Assembly: GCA_033239005.1 (NCBI GenBank)
Contig: BSQZ01000009.1
Coordinates: 3,032,252 to 3,096,251, forward strand
Source: Lamellibrachia satsuma
Taxonomy: Eukaryota; Annelida; Polychaeta; Sabellida; Siboglinidae
Direction of reading: 5' to 3'
DNA: 64,000 nt
Each line of letters begins with the position of its first letter. The stretch's first letter is position 1. This document shows positions 25,361 to 35,364 of this stretch, one piece after another. The position numbers were made by a program, and so were the translations under genes. The notes below the pieces were generated by a model, which searched no databases, was not told the DNA's origin, and saw nothing but the letters and a program-made list of their open reading frames with translations.

Positions 25361-25531
25361 ACACGTGTCACGTACCAAAACATTGTTTTAATTATTACAA
25401 TGACACCTTTACTGTTTTTGACACTACATTATTGAGAGTCGAAACGCAATGGCCTATGCAGACTAGACGAACGGAATGCAGTATAAAAACAACTGAACTG
25501 AGTTTATTACTGTGTGACTGTTATAACATGT

Positions 25532-26413
25532 TGTAAGGTTTGGTCAGCCTAAAATTGTAAGAACAGAGATAGTGGTCATTGCAGACATATTTAATCAATG
25601 ATTTAACGCTAGCATAAAGAAAACCCAGGTTGATACAACTTATGTAAGGCACGCTAGTTTCTGGCCAGTTTGCAGCTTTGCTTATTGTTTAGTATACACA
25701 GTAGGGAGGGGTAGAGTCGCCCGACTGTAATAATAACTGGACTGTCAAACGGGAGAAATGTTTACCCGATTTAGAATGCAGGCCATGAGAAACTAGTTTA
25801 GTTGGCAACTGACCGTCCCCAAGGACACAAGAAGGTCTCCAGTCCTGGGGAGGTTCAGAAGGTGACCCGATACCTTGCATACGACGGTCATTTCCAGCAT
25901 GTACGGGGATGACGGTTGTATATGGACATCGGCCAATAACGGCTTTCTCGATTTCCTAAAATGGTTAACCGCGCCTCCACTGAGGCGGGGTTCTTCAGAA
26001 AGCTCTGGTATAAATAGGCCAGAAATAGACTCATAAAGCAACGGGTGCGCGCGATCTAAATTTCCACGCAGCTCGTTCAATTTGGACTAAAAATTATCGG
26101 CAAGGATGGGCCACGCCGGCCCATACCTACCTTACCATTAGAAAACTAAATTTATTGAAGACTTTTAAATGTTAAATGGGAGACACAAGAACAGTGGTAG
26201 AGAGACCAGTCTATGTTGTACGATCTACACTTCTGCGTTAATAAAATCTTGCGAACCTGGAAGATGCGTTCACGGCTTATTATACCGATCTGATCGTCTG
26301 CGGTATTATCAGTAAGCAGCTAGACGATCTGGCGAGCGACAAAGACAATTACTACACAACTGTGAGTATTCTCAACGAATGCACGCGCCCTTAAGAGAAG
26401 CGAGAATCTTACA
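25532..26413 (+). repeat. 5' LTR of Ty3/gypsy element (882 bp)
   Basis: Starts TGTAAGGTTTGG and ends AGAATCTTACA, with 6-bp terminal inverted repeats TGTAAG/CTTACA. It matches 32671-33551 with one visible difference, one extra G in the run near 25709. TATAAATA lies at 26009-26016 and AATAAA at 26240-26245. The preceding ATGT (25528-25531) is repeated after the 3' LTR. Confidence 0.95.
26009..26016 (+). promoter_or_regulatory. LTR TATA box
   Basis: TATAAATA in the 5' LTR, about 230 bp upstream of the AATAAA signal. The same box occurs at the matching place in the 3' LTR (about 33147). Confidence 0.6.
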
Positions 26414-26414
26414 C

Positions 26415-26640
26415 TGGCGAGACGCACCAGCGATTTTTTTTAACGCACAAGACTGTTAAAACGTACACTGGCGAGACGCACCAGCGATTTTTTTTAAAGC
26501 ACAAGACTGTTAAAACGTACACTGGCGAGACGCACGACCGATTTTTTTAACGCACAATGCTTTTAAACGTACACTGGCGAGAGGCACCAGCGATTTTTTT
26601 AACGTTCAAGACTGTTAAAACGTACACTGACTAGTGTCCA
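26415..26640 (+). repeat. Tandemly repeated primer-binding-site leader
   Basis: TGGCGAGACGCACCAGCG begins two bases after the LTR, the expected PBS position. It recurs at 26469, 26523 (reads CACGACCG) and 26575 (reads GAGGCACC) in 52-54 bp units that also contain CGATTTTTTT and TGTTAAAACGTACAC. A fainter fifth copy lies near 26780. The primer tRNA was not identified. Confidence 0.8.
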
Positions 26641-26909
26641 GAGACTTTCAATGAACCATTGACGTTGTGTGCACTGTCACGATGCTGACGAACCACCACC
26701 GAATTACAGGATGTAAAGTACGTCGTTTCAACGTATCGTATGGCACACCACCTACGATTTTTTTTACTTATAACTTCGTTCAGACGTACATTGGCGCTGA
26801 GCCAACGTGAAACTGACAGTGATGTCACCGAATATTGACTGACTCCATGATTTACTTTTACTACGTAAAACGTGTATTTGCTACGTGACGATCAAAACAC
26901 ACACACACG

Positions 26910-27902
26910 ATGGATCCAGCACAATTTCAAAACTATACGATCGGACTTGCTCAGCAGGAAACGGAACGTCGTGCTATCCAAACCACCCGTGAACAAATAC
27001 GTGATTTAATCAGACAAACACAGACTTGTGATGGTTCCTCTACATCGGCAGTACGTAATTGGATCCGTGAAGTGACTTTAGCTTTTAATCAAGTCGGTGC
27101 AGCCAGCATCATCGAAATAGCGTCTAAAACTGTCTCTGGTCCGCTCCGATTTGAGTTGGAACGTTTCATCGAAAGAACAATAGCGGCAACTCAAATCGGC
27201 CGAGCCGCCATTCCATGGCCAGACTTGCGTGATCATTTGGCTAGCAACTTTCTTAACATCGACGAAACCGCTGCATTACGTGACGAACTTGACAAGGTGC
27301 GTCAGAGCGCGTACGAACCCACGCAACAGTTTGTCCGACGCTTCCGAGACATTAGTGACATTTGCTACCCAAGCGGCTTACGAAATCCCGACCAAGAATC
27401 CGTTCTGATCCGTACATTTGCCCGAGGGTTAACATCTGATAACCTCGCACGACAGCTGATCGAACAGGCAGCGCCTACTTCGCTTGACGAAGCGATTACA
27501 GCTACAATACGGTTCTGTGAACGTAACGACGCGTATAGCCGCCTGGGACGAAACGAATCGCCGATGGAAATAGGAGCCGCCAACGTCTCCAACTCCAAGA
27601 CAACGGAGCCCCTGGTTGCGATGGTCGACTCACTGGCTTCCACGGTTCAAAAGCTGGCAACGAAGCTGGCGAAGATCGAGGCCAGACACGACCCACGCCC
27701 CCCGCCGACAACCACCCGTCGCTACATGCCGACGCCTGGCAGTGAGAACGACAGACGCGTGCCTCGTGACGCCGCCCGCCGGACGATATCGTGTTTCCAT
27801 TGTGGGAAACTTGGACATTATGCTCGTGTTTGTCGACTGCGCAACAGACATTCTCAGCCGTCGGGAAACGGGGTTGCGCCTCAGGTGTCACAAGCGAGGT
27901 AA
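26910..27902 (+). CDS. gag: Gypsy gag polyprotein with one CCHC knuckle
   Basis: A 330-residue open frame starting at the first ATG after the leader (MDPAQFQNYTIGLAQQE). The middle is the retrotransposon gag capsid-like region (about residues 90-200, with AYEPTQQFVRRFRDISDICY). A single zinc knuckle CFHCGKLGHYARVC sits near residues 294-307 and would bind genomic RNA. The frame ends at 27902, overlapping pol by 112 nt in the -1 direction. It has no breaks. Gag forms the virus-like particle. Confidence 0.93.
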   Translation: MDPAQFQNYTIGLAQQETERRAIQTTREQIRDLIRQTQTCDGSSTSAVRNWIREVTLAFNQVGAASIIEIASKTVSGPLRFELERFIERTIAATQIGRAAIPWPDLRDHLASNFLNIDETAALRDELDKVRQSAYEPTQQFVRRFRDISDICYPSGLRNPDQESVLIRTFARGLTSDNLARQLIEQAAPTSLDEAITATIRFCERNDAYSRLGRNESPMEIGAANVSNSKTTEPLVAMVDSLASTVQKLATKLAKIEARHDPRPPPTTTRRYMPTPGSENDRRVPRDAARRTISCFHCGKLGHYARVCRLRNRHSQPSGNGVAPQVSQAR

Positions 27903-30900
27903 GCGGTCGACCCACGGTCAGTTTGATAGTATCTGGCGTCAGACTGACCGTTCTAGTCGACACAGGAGCCAGCGTGTCACTTTTGAGGCGTAATGTATTC
28001 GACCAAATCATTCAGAAAACTCATCGTGTGCGTGTCTTGGAAAAGTCTGGTCCATTGCAGGGTTTGGGAGGCATGTCTCTTAAAGTTTGTGGTAAAACTC
28101 AGATATCAGTCGCTGGTATTCACTCCCCTCTAGAAGTTGTCGTCTGCGACACACTGCCGCATGACATGATTTTGGGAGATACTTCCCTGCGAAATGGCAG
28201 AAGTATCATTGATTTGGCTAAAAATGAATTAACATGGTATTCTAAGAAATGGCCGTTAAGACAGCATTCCAAAAGTGGCTACGCAAGCATAGGTCCTATT
28301 GCACCAGAAACGGGAAATTCCAAAATTAACCATTTAATACGTCAAAACGCGGACTGTTTCTCAGCACGGGGTGAGCGAAACGGCGCTTGTAACACAAATG
28401 CTTTACGCATCAAAACACATGGCCCACCCATATGCCAGAAAGCGTCTCGCATGCCTTTAACCAAACGTGCAGTTGTTGACCAGATGCTTCGAGAAATGCT
28501 ACACGATGAGATTATTCGCCCTAGCAATTCTGCATATAGCAGCCCGATTTTACTTGTTCCGAAGAAAGATGGTGATTCACGTTTATGTGTTGATTATCGC
28601 AAGTTGAATGCTGTCACCGAACAAGACGCATACCCCTTGCCGATGATACAAGACATATTCGATTTAGTTGGAGGTAGTTCCATCTACTCCACACTCGATT
28701 TAAAGTCCTCCTATTGGCAGATGCCTGTAGCGGAGGCCGATATACACAAAACTGCTTTCAGGTGCCACGCCGGCCATTTTGAATTTACCAAAGTGCCATT
28801 CGGCCTCAAATCGGCTCCAAATTTCTTCCAGAAAGAAATGAATACAATCTTGGCTGATTTAATCGGGAAGTGTGTTTTTGTGTATATCGATGACATTTTA
28901 GTGTTCAGCAAAAATGAGACGGATCATATCCGTCATTTACAACTCGTTTTTGACAGACTAAGAAATGCGGGGCTCAAACTAAAACCAACTAAATGTGCGT
29001 TTGGTTTGCCGGAGGTTAAATTGTTAGGTTATGTTCTTAATGCAGACGGTATTAAAACAGACCCAGACAAAGTAGCAGTAATTGCTAATCTCTTACCGCC
29101 GACTACGGTTAAGGAAACACGGTCCTTTTTAGGAATGTGTAATTACTATCGAAATTCCTTACCAAATTATGCGACAGTGGCAGAACCTTTAATCGCCCTG
29201 ACGCGGGGGAATGTCAGATTTACCTGGGATGATCACAAACAAACCGCCTTCGACGAACTAAAACGACTGTTGACGTCATCACATGTGATGGCAACGCCCG
29301 ATTTAAACAGACCGTACAAATTATATACCGATGCTTGCGACTATGCAATCGGTGGGATATTGGTTCAGGAATCAGTTGACGGCATCGAGAAAGTTATACA
29401 GTATGTGAGTCACACGTTGTCACCCACACAACGTAAGTGGGCGACAATAGAGAAAGAAGCATTTGCGGTCGTTTTTTCAATCCTGAAGTTACGTCCATAC
29501 TTGTATGGCGCTCAGTTTAACGTCTACACAGATCACAAACCATTACTAAGTCTGTTCACAAAAGCTTTTAACAACACCAAAATACAAAGGTGGGGTGTGT
29601 TACTGGCCGAGTATGGAACAACCATTTCTTATCGCACTGGCCGTAATAACATCAGAGCCGATATGTTGTCACGAATAAGACAAAATGGCCACAGTGACAT
29701 TGCCGTGTTTGATATTGATGACGTGGACGATCGAGACACGATAACAACTGATGACGACATTTCTGATCTCCTGCCCTTAATCCACGACGGACTAGACCTC
29801 CATGCAGTCGCTTTAGCACAACACAAAGAGTTCCCCGAGTTATGGTTAGCTGCGGATACCAATGATGACTATGAGATTGTTAGCGGTGTATTGTACAGTG
29901 TGAGACCTCCTTACATACACGCCCCGTCGTATCACCGATTGATTCTCCCAACTGCCTACCGCCAGACAGTTATAGACCGGGCCCACAAAGAATGTGGCCA
30001 CCAGGGTCATTGGAAGACTGTACGACGTCTTACGGAAGCATATGTATGGCCAGGAATGCGTAAACACGTTCAACAACGGTTACGTCAATGTGCCCTATGC
30101 TTGACACACAATCGCCATCCTCAGCGTCACCCCATAGGACAAATGCCTTTTGGTTCATACCCCATGGAGTTCGTCGCCGCCGACCTCATTGGCCCGTTTA
30201 CCGAGTCTCATAATGGCAACAAATACATTCTCACCATAATCGATTTCTGTACCGGTTGGGCCGAGGCCATACCGATTCCCACCAAATCTAACCAAGCAGT
30301 TTGGGACGCGTTTTCAAACGGGTTTATCTGCCGTCATGGCGTTTGCCGTGTTCTTTTGACAGACCATGGAGCTGAGTTTACAGCTTTAGCTTTCGAACGC
30401 TACCTAAGCCAGATAGGTATTGAACATCGCATGTCCACTCCGGCACATCCTCAATCTAATGGTAAAATCGAAAGATTCAACAGGACTCTTAAACAGATGA
30501 TCCAGAAGGCTGTAAACAATCAACCCTCCCGATGGGAAGAGGTGTTAAATGATGTTCTATTGGCATATCGTGCGTCCGTTTCGACGACAACTGGTTACAC
30601 GCCGCATTTTTTAATGACAGGCAGACATTTACGAATGCCTATGCAGAAGGCATTACGCGCTTCCAATGAAAACGAATTTGGGAATCGGTTGGACACGCTA
30701 GCTACAGCGTTAAAGATAGCTCGTTCTATGACAGAAGACAGTCGTAAACATAACAGAGACAGATTAGCTCAGAAAGCTAAGGCACACGATATTTCGCCCG
30801 GAGATTCAGTAATGATTAAATCCGAAGAACGTTTAACATTAACTGCCAGGTGGAATCCTAGATGGACCGTCACACGAGTCCGAGGCCCTGTTATTTATGT

Positions 30901-31453
30901 CCACAATCAGCAGACGGGAAAGTCAAAAGTTCTCAATGCGGAGAAAGTCAGAATAGTAGACCCAAATCAAAACTGGGACACCTGCAATCCTCGACCCGTA
31001 CGTAAACAAGCCCGGCCGGCCCAACCACGCTGTACGAGGTCAGATACACCCCATGACGCTGATCCCGTTGATCCCAACGGGTCGTCTAATTACCATCTGG
31101 GACAAAGTGGCCACACTACACAACGCGGTACAGCACCAGGCACCCCCCATCTGGATGACCCAGATAGTCGCGACCAGCCGTCTCGTTATCGTCTGGGCCA
31201 CAACGAGGACAGGAGCCATCCTCTGAGACAATCACGTGTGACAACACACACAACGCCACGTAAACATGGGACCCGCATGCTAAGGAAGTTGTCCCGACGC
31301 GGACAGCTGGCTGCAGACCAGTCTGATGATGGACTCGAGGCGGACCTTGAAATTAAACACCTCAGAAAACGGAAGAGCGAGGCGCCCACAGAGTTCTTGC
31401 AGAAACGCGCTAGGCAAGAATGCATTGCTTTAGTCATGGCCTTTACACAATAA
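27791..31453 (+). CDS. pol: Gypsy pol polyprotein: protease, RT, RNase H, integrase
   Basis: An unbroken 1220-codon frame, in -1 phase to gag and presumably reached by frameshifting near 27863, so the earlier codons need not be translated. Domains in order: aspartic protease LVDTGASVSLL (about 27953); RT with YSSPILLVPKKDGDSRLCVD, LDLKSSYWQMP and the catalytic YIDDILVF (28883); RNase H with LYTDACDYAIGGIL and YTDHKPLLSLF; integrase HHCC finger (HKECGHQGHW through CALC), then DDE core blocks VAADLIGPF, LLTDHGAEFT and PQSNGKIERFNRT. A GPF/Y-like segment (RWNPRWTVTRVRGPVIYV) follows, then a 150-residue basic, Pro/Asp/Arg-rich tail with no chromodomain. All catalytic residues are present. Confidence 0.95.
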   Translation: MFPLWETWTLCSCLSTAQQTFSAVGKRGCASGVTSEVSGRPTVSLIVSGVRLTVLVDTGASVSLLRRNVFDQIIQKTHRVRVLEKSGPLQGLGGMSLKVCGKTQISVAGIHSPLEVVVCDTLPHDMILGDTSLRNGRSIIDLAKNELTWYSKKWPLRQHSKSGYASIGPIAPETGNSKINHLIRQNADCFSARGERNGACNTNALRIKTHGPPICQKASRMPLTKRAVVDQMLREMLHDEIIRPSNSAYSSPILLVPKKDGDSRLCVDYRKLNAVTEQDAYPLPMIQDIFDLVGGSSIYSTLDLKSSYWQMPVAEADIHKTAFRCHAGHFEFTKVPFGLKSAPNFFQKEMNTILADLIGKCVFVYIDDILVFSKNETDHIRHLQLVFDRLRNAGLKLKPTKCAFGLPEVKLLGYVLNADGIKTDPDKVAVIANLLPPTTVKETRSFLGMCNYYRNSLPNYATVAEPLIALTRGNVRFTWDDHKQTAFDELKRLLTSSHVMATPDLNRPYKLYTDACDYAIGGILVQESVDGIEKVIQYVSHTLSPTQRKWATIEKEAFAVVFSILKLRPYLYGAQFNVYTDHKPLLSLFTKAFNNTKIQRWGVLLAEYGTTISYRTGRNNIRADMLSRIRQNGHSDIAVFDIDDVDDRDTITTDDDISDLLPLIHDGLDLHAVALAQHKEFPELWLAADTNDDYEIVSGVLYSVRPPYIHAPSYHRLILPTAYRQTVIDRAHKECGHQGHWKTVRRLTEAYVWPGMRKHVQQRLRQCALCLTHNRHPQRHPIGQMPFGSYPMEFVAADLIGPFTESHNGNKYILTIIDFCTGWAEAIPIPTKSNQAVWDAFSNGFICRHGVCRVLLTDHGAEFTALAFERYLSQIGIEHRMSTPAHPQSNGKIERFNRTLKQMIQKAVNNQPSRWEEVLNDVLLAYRASVSTTTGYTPHFLMTGRHLRMPMQKALRASNENEFGNRLDTLATALKIARSMTEDSRKHNRDRLAQKAKAHDISPGDSVMIKSEERLTLTARWNPRWTVTRVRGPVIYVHNQQTGKSKVLNAEKVRIVDPNQNWDTCNPRPVRKQARPAQPRCTRSDTPHDADPVDPNGSSNYHLGQSGHTTQRGTAPGTPHLDDPDSRDQPSRYRLGHNEDRSHPLRQSRVTTHTTPRKHGTRMLRKLSRRGQLAADQSDDGLEADLEIKHLRKRKSEAPTEFLQKRARQECIALVMAFTQ
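27863..27900 (+). promoter_or_regulatory. -1 ribosomal frameshift site joining gag to pol
   Basis: The heptamer G GGA AAC at 27863-27869 lies in the gag frame exactly as X XXY YYZ. A -1 slip there enters the pol frame at 27869. Eight bases downstream, GCCTC (27878-27882) can pair with GAGGT (27896-27900) as a short stem. GGGAAAC is a known retroviral slippery heptamer. Confidence 0.75.
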
Positions 31454-31659
31454 TCACACACACGTATACATATATTCAGAAACAAACCTTATACTGCTCC
31501 ACTGGTTGAACACACATAAGTTTGCTCTAAAATCAGACATGAGTAGAAAAACAAATACTTATACTAATGACTGAACCGATTAGGGCGCATACCTGTCATT
31601 CAGTAACAAGACACCGACACACGCGTCAACCTACCCTGTGACACTACCCCACCACCCCG

Positions 31660-31992
31660 ATGCTCCGACTGAACGTTCGCGACGTAACACGCAGACTTAC
31701 GCGGGTGAATAGTGACGGTCTTATTGTACTCGGTGGATCGGACACAAAGCGATTTGTAGCAAATTGGCAAGCTATGGGCGAAGTAAAGAACATAAAATTA
31801 GATAAATTGTCCGATGATTTACTGGGTAACACCATTATATGGGGTAGCTACCCAGGCCATGTATCCTGGACTGTTGCAATAATTTTTATATTATGTCTCG
31901 TTGCCGTGGTTGTCTACGTGGTAATACTGTTGTACAAGAAACAGAAAATTACGGCGCCTACCTTGTGTATGAAACGGTCAATTCGTTCATAA
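31660..31992 (+). CDS. Small single-pass membrane protein ORF of gypsy element
   Basis: A 110-residue frame between pol and the 3' LTR. It has a hydrophilic N-terminal part (about residues 1-68) and one strong membrane segment, WTVAIIFILCLVAVVVYVVI, followed by LLYKKQKI, a positive stop-transfer. There is no signal peptide at the first Met, no cysteine-rich ectodomain and no fusion-peptide-like stretch. The position is that of env in errantiviruses, but the size is far below an envelope glycoprotein. It could be a remnant, a separate exon product or an unrelated accessory protein. Confidence 0.5.
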   Translation: MLRLNVRDVTRRLTRVNSDGLIVLGGSDTKRFVANWQAMGEVKNIKLDKLSDDLLGNTIIWGSYPGHVSWTVAIIFILCLVAVVVYVVILLYKKQKITAPTLCMKRSIRS

Positions 31993-32657
31993 ATTAGCGT
32001 GGAAAGTCCCGCTACAGTTTCGCATGTGACACAAACAGGCGACGCCACTGCAACCGTCAGTCTACCTGACGCGTGGCGATCAGCCCCAGTTGATGAGAAC
32101 TGAACAGGTTGAGCACGTGCTCAAATTCGCTAATTGTAAGCATTTATTTTTCTTAAAAGACGAAGTGCTGTGCTTTGGCACACTCATTGCGCATTTTTCT
32201 CTCAAAAATAGGTGGCCACAGTAGTAATTATATACATTTTTCTTATGTAGTTTGTTCAGCATCCTTTTTACGGTTGCTAAGTGTGGCGAGGTCGCATAAC
32301 AGACCTATTCATGTTTTATCTTTACGCCCAGGCCAACGCCTGATGGAACAGCATCTTTACGATGACTGAGTGAAGCGTACGTATCTGTATTATGTAGAGA
32401 GTTGGAATTGCATTTAAATACACTTTTGATTGTTGTAAGTACCGATGGTTTCTGCGGTACCGACTATATCCACGGATAGTTTAGAAATTGCGGACACAAT
32501 TGCACAACTGATAGGATGCAAAGGTCACTCTACAACGATACGGTAGACCAAATCGAAATGACCAGTGTTCAACTGTATTGACAGCTGACCCTCCCTTATC
32601 AGTATTTCGTGTTTGTGTTAAAAACAAACTATCCGGACGTTTGTTTTTAACAAAAAT
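31993..32657 (+). other. Gypsy 3' untranslated region
   Basis: Between the membrane ORF and the polypurine tract. No open frame of note. The purine-rich GGGTTGGGAGGAA abuts the 3' LTR and is the expected plus-strand primer. Confidence 0.6.
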
Positions 32658-32670
32658 GGGTTGGGAGGAA

Positions 32671-33551
32671 TGTAAGGTTTGGTCAGCCTAAAATTGTAAG
32701 AACAGAGATAGTGGTCATTGCAGACATATTTAATCAATGATTTAACGCTAGCATAAAGAAAACCCAGGTTGATACAACTTATGTAAGGCACGCTAGTTTC
32801 TGGCCAGTTTGCAGCTTTGCTTATTGTTTAGTATACACAGTAGGGAGGGTAGAGTCGCCCGACTGTAATAATAACTGGACTGTCAAACGGGAGAAATGTT
32901 TACCCGATTTAGAATGCAGGCCATGAGAAACTAGTTTAGTTGGCAACTGACCGTCCCCAAGGACACAAGAAGGTCTCCAGTCCTGGGGAGGTTCAGAAGG
33001 TGACCCGATACCTTGCATACGACGGTCATTTCCAGCATGTACGGGGATGACGGTTGTATATGGACATCGGCCAATAACGGCTTTCTCGATTTCCTAAAAT
33101 GGTTAACCGCGCCTCCACTGAGGCGGGGTTCTTCAGAAAGCTCTGGTATAAATAGGCCAGAAATAGACTCATAAAGCAACGGGTGCGCGCGATCTAAATT
33201 TCCACGCAGCTCGTTCAATTTGGACTAAAAATTATCGGCAAGGATGGGCCACGCCGGCCCATACCTACCTTACCATTAGAAAACTAAATTTATTGAAGAC
33301 TTTTAAATGTTAAATGGGAGACACAAGAACAGTGGTAGAGAGACCAGTCTATGTTGTACGATCTACACTTCTGCGTTAATAAAATCTTGCGAACCTGGAA
33401 GATGCGTTCACGGCTTATTATACCGATCTGATCGTCTGCGGTATTATCAGTAAGCAGCTAGACGATCTGGCGAGCGACAAAGACAATTACTACACAACTG
33501 TGAGTATTCTCAACGAATGCACGCGCCCTTAAGAGAAGCGAGAATCTTACA
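32671..33551 (+). repeat. 3' LTR of Ty3/gypsy element (881 bp)
   Basis: Matches the 5' LTR by eye with a single missing G (near 32848). It ends CTTACA and is followed by the target duplication ATGT at 33552-33555. Confidence 0.95.
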
Positions 33552-33675
33552 ATGTGGTCTACGACTACGTTAGTATCTAACTTGTACATCAACCACTTGA
33601 ACCAGCGAAATGAACTCGTTTGCGTCGGTAAAACATTATTAATTAAATTAAAATGTTTGTGCAGAATATCATGGT

Positions 33676-33757
33676 GTCATAGTTTGTTTATATGACGAGC
33701 TTATGTTTATATGACGAGCTATTGTGAGGTAATCGTTGAAATATGTAAACCATATCA
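33676..33757 (-). repeat. Right arm of inverted repeat flanking the gypsy insertion
   Basis: Reads CATAGTTTGTTTATATGACG, a short internal duplication (TTATATGACGAGCT twice), then ATTGTGAGGTAATCGTTGAA and ATATGTAAACC. It is the inverted counterpart of 25303-25360. Confidence 0.75.
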
Positions 33758-34019
33758 TATTATTGATACGTAGCTCATATCTATAATAATATATGCATAT
33801 CGGTGTGCCTATGCATTTTTTATTGAGTGTTAGTATGTTTGTCGTTAAACAAATAAAACTTTTACCGCCAAAGACCGCGTGTGCGGGAAACTTGATAATC
33901 TTCTCCTGCCCGGTCGTTTGGGGCAAGTAGTATATGTACTTTTCTGAATGATTAATACCGGAGACCATGCGCACGAATCACTTCCGGTTGCGCGCGCAAC
34001 GCACCAGAGTGCCCCTGGC

Positions 34020-34215
34020 GGCTGGAGTTAACCCTAACCGTAACCCCAACTTGTTGTCGGCTGCGTAACCTTAACGTCTGCGATGAACATTGACCCTGAC
34101 CCTAACGGAGTGACCTCTACCCCGAGCCCAAGTGGTGAGCTAACCCTAACTCTAAACCGACTCCCTAACATTGTTTTAATTATTACAATGACACCTTTAC
34201 TAACTCTAACCCCAA
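34020..34215. repeat. Degenerate CCCTAA-like tandem array
   Basis: Repeated AACCCTAAC, ACCCTGACCCTAAC, CTAACTCTAA and similar hexamers with drift. An unrelated 35-bp segment (34167-34201) interrupts it and is identical to 25379-25413. It may be an interstitial telomere-like array or a simple diverged repeat. Confidence 0.55.
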
Positions 34216-34379
34216 CCTATTGTCTGCTGTGTAAGCCGCACTACGAGATCAAAGGATGCTAATCAGTAAAAATTTTGCAACTGCGCCGTCCTTATCATTT
34301 AAAAAAGTTGTAAGCGCAGGCGGAATTAATGACAATGTTGCAAGTGTGGTATTGACGGGGGACTAAGGCAATATAGCCA

Positions 34380-34422
<43 letters not shown>

Positions 34423-34655
34423 TGTCGGACATAAGACGACATAAATTAAAAGTTTTAAATATAATGTGATAATGTGATATGTATTGTATAGCCTACATGT
34501 ATGCCTACATTTTATCTGCTGGATGTATGGACATTCGACCGCTCGGTTATGATCTACTAGCAGGGTGAAACGTGGTCATCTTTCTTTTCTTAAACACCTA
34601 ATTGAATAAGACTACAAGCACATTTTATTATATCATAAAGCAGAATTTAATTTTA

Positions 34656-34712
<57 letters not shown>
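34380..34712. repeat. Two (TA)n tracts at left edge of the Polinton
   Basis: TA tracts at about 34380-34421 and 34663-34711, separated by AT-rich sequence without genes. Confidence 0.85.
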
Positions 34713-34713
<1 letters not shown>

Positions 34714-34803
34714 GACAATGGAATTATACAATTGCAATAAACATATAATTAAAATTATATATAGGTTAAAATAGTACGATATGACATTGTTCATGCCACT
34801 GCA

Positions 34804-35139
34804 TTAGAGGACGGTAGCAGACATCGACGAAATGAGGGGTAGTGGTGGCAGCGATCGACCGCGACGGTCCAGTAGCATGACTGGTCGATGACTAGCAGAA
34901 TCGTGCGACAGCGTTGGAACGCGAACGCTTATCAATTTGCTCATGACGCTCAACCATACCTTTCTATGATCTAGGAAGGCGGCCGCGTTATCGCAAGAAG
35001 TCGTCCAATCTTCCTCACGTGGTTCATCGCAGGAGCAGCAGGAGCACCAGTAGCAACAGCCATCGTCATCGTCCGTATGGTCACAGTTGTCATACGGAGG
35101 TATTGTTGTGATGAGTTCGCGATCATTACCGCTGTCCAT
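34804..35139 (-). CDS. Hypothetical acidic Cys-rich protein, Polinton left end
   Basis: A 111-codon frame. The N-terminal part holds DDDDGCCYWCSCCSC, a cysteine cluster in an acidic setting; the rest is ordinary. I do not recognise it. Its location and opposite strand would fit a left-end accessory gene, but it could be chance. Confidence 0.25.
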   Translation of the reverse strand: MDSGNDRELITTIPPYDNCDHTDDDDGCCYWCSCCSCDEPREEDWTTSCDNAAAFLDHRKVWLSVMSKLISVRVPTLSHDSASHRPVMLLDRRGRSLPPLPLISSMSATVL

Positions 35140-35364
35140 CTAGCGCGATGATAACTGAAAACTGGAATGAGATACATGAGTTAGCATGAAACGTTGGAGG
35201 AGGCATTACCAAACAACGAGAGACGGAATTCGAACCCGACTAGTAGCGAAGACGGTCGCATGTTTTTTATCGCTAGGCCTCTAGCAGCGCTTAGTCAGCG
35301 CGCGCACGGCGCTAGGCCTGTAGTGCCCGGCAAGACAGTGTGTGTAAGTAGGTCGCGCGGAGCG

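Larger units (their letters stand above)
25532..33551 (+). mobile_element. Nearly intact Ty3/gypsy LTR retrotransposon
   Basis: An 8020-bp element: LTR, repeated primer-binding leader, gag (26910-27902), pol (protease, RT, RNase H, integrase; to 31453), a small membrane ORF (31660-31992), a GGGTTGGGAGGAA polypurine tract (32658-32670), and LTR. It is flanked by the target duplication ATGT. LTR near-identity and intact frames indicate a very recent insertion. It inserted into an older inverted repeat between the TMEM263-like gene and the Polinton. Confidence 0.95.

Noticed and set aside
25793..26080. 95-codon minus-strand frame repeated at 32931-33218
   Set aside because: It lies wholly within both LTRs. 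Identity reflects LTR identity, not a gene.
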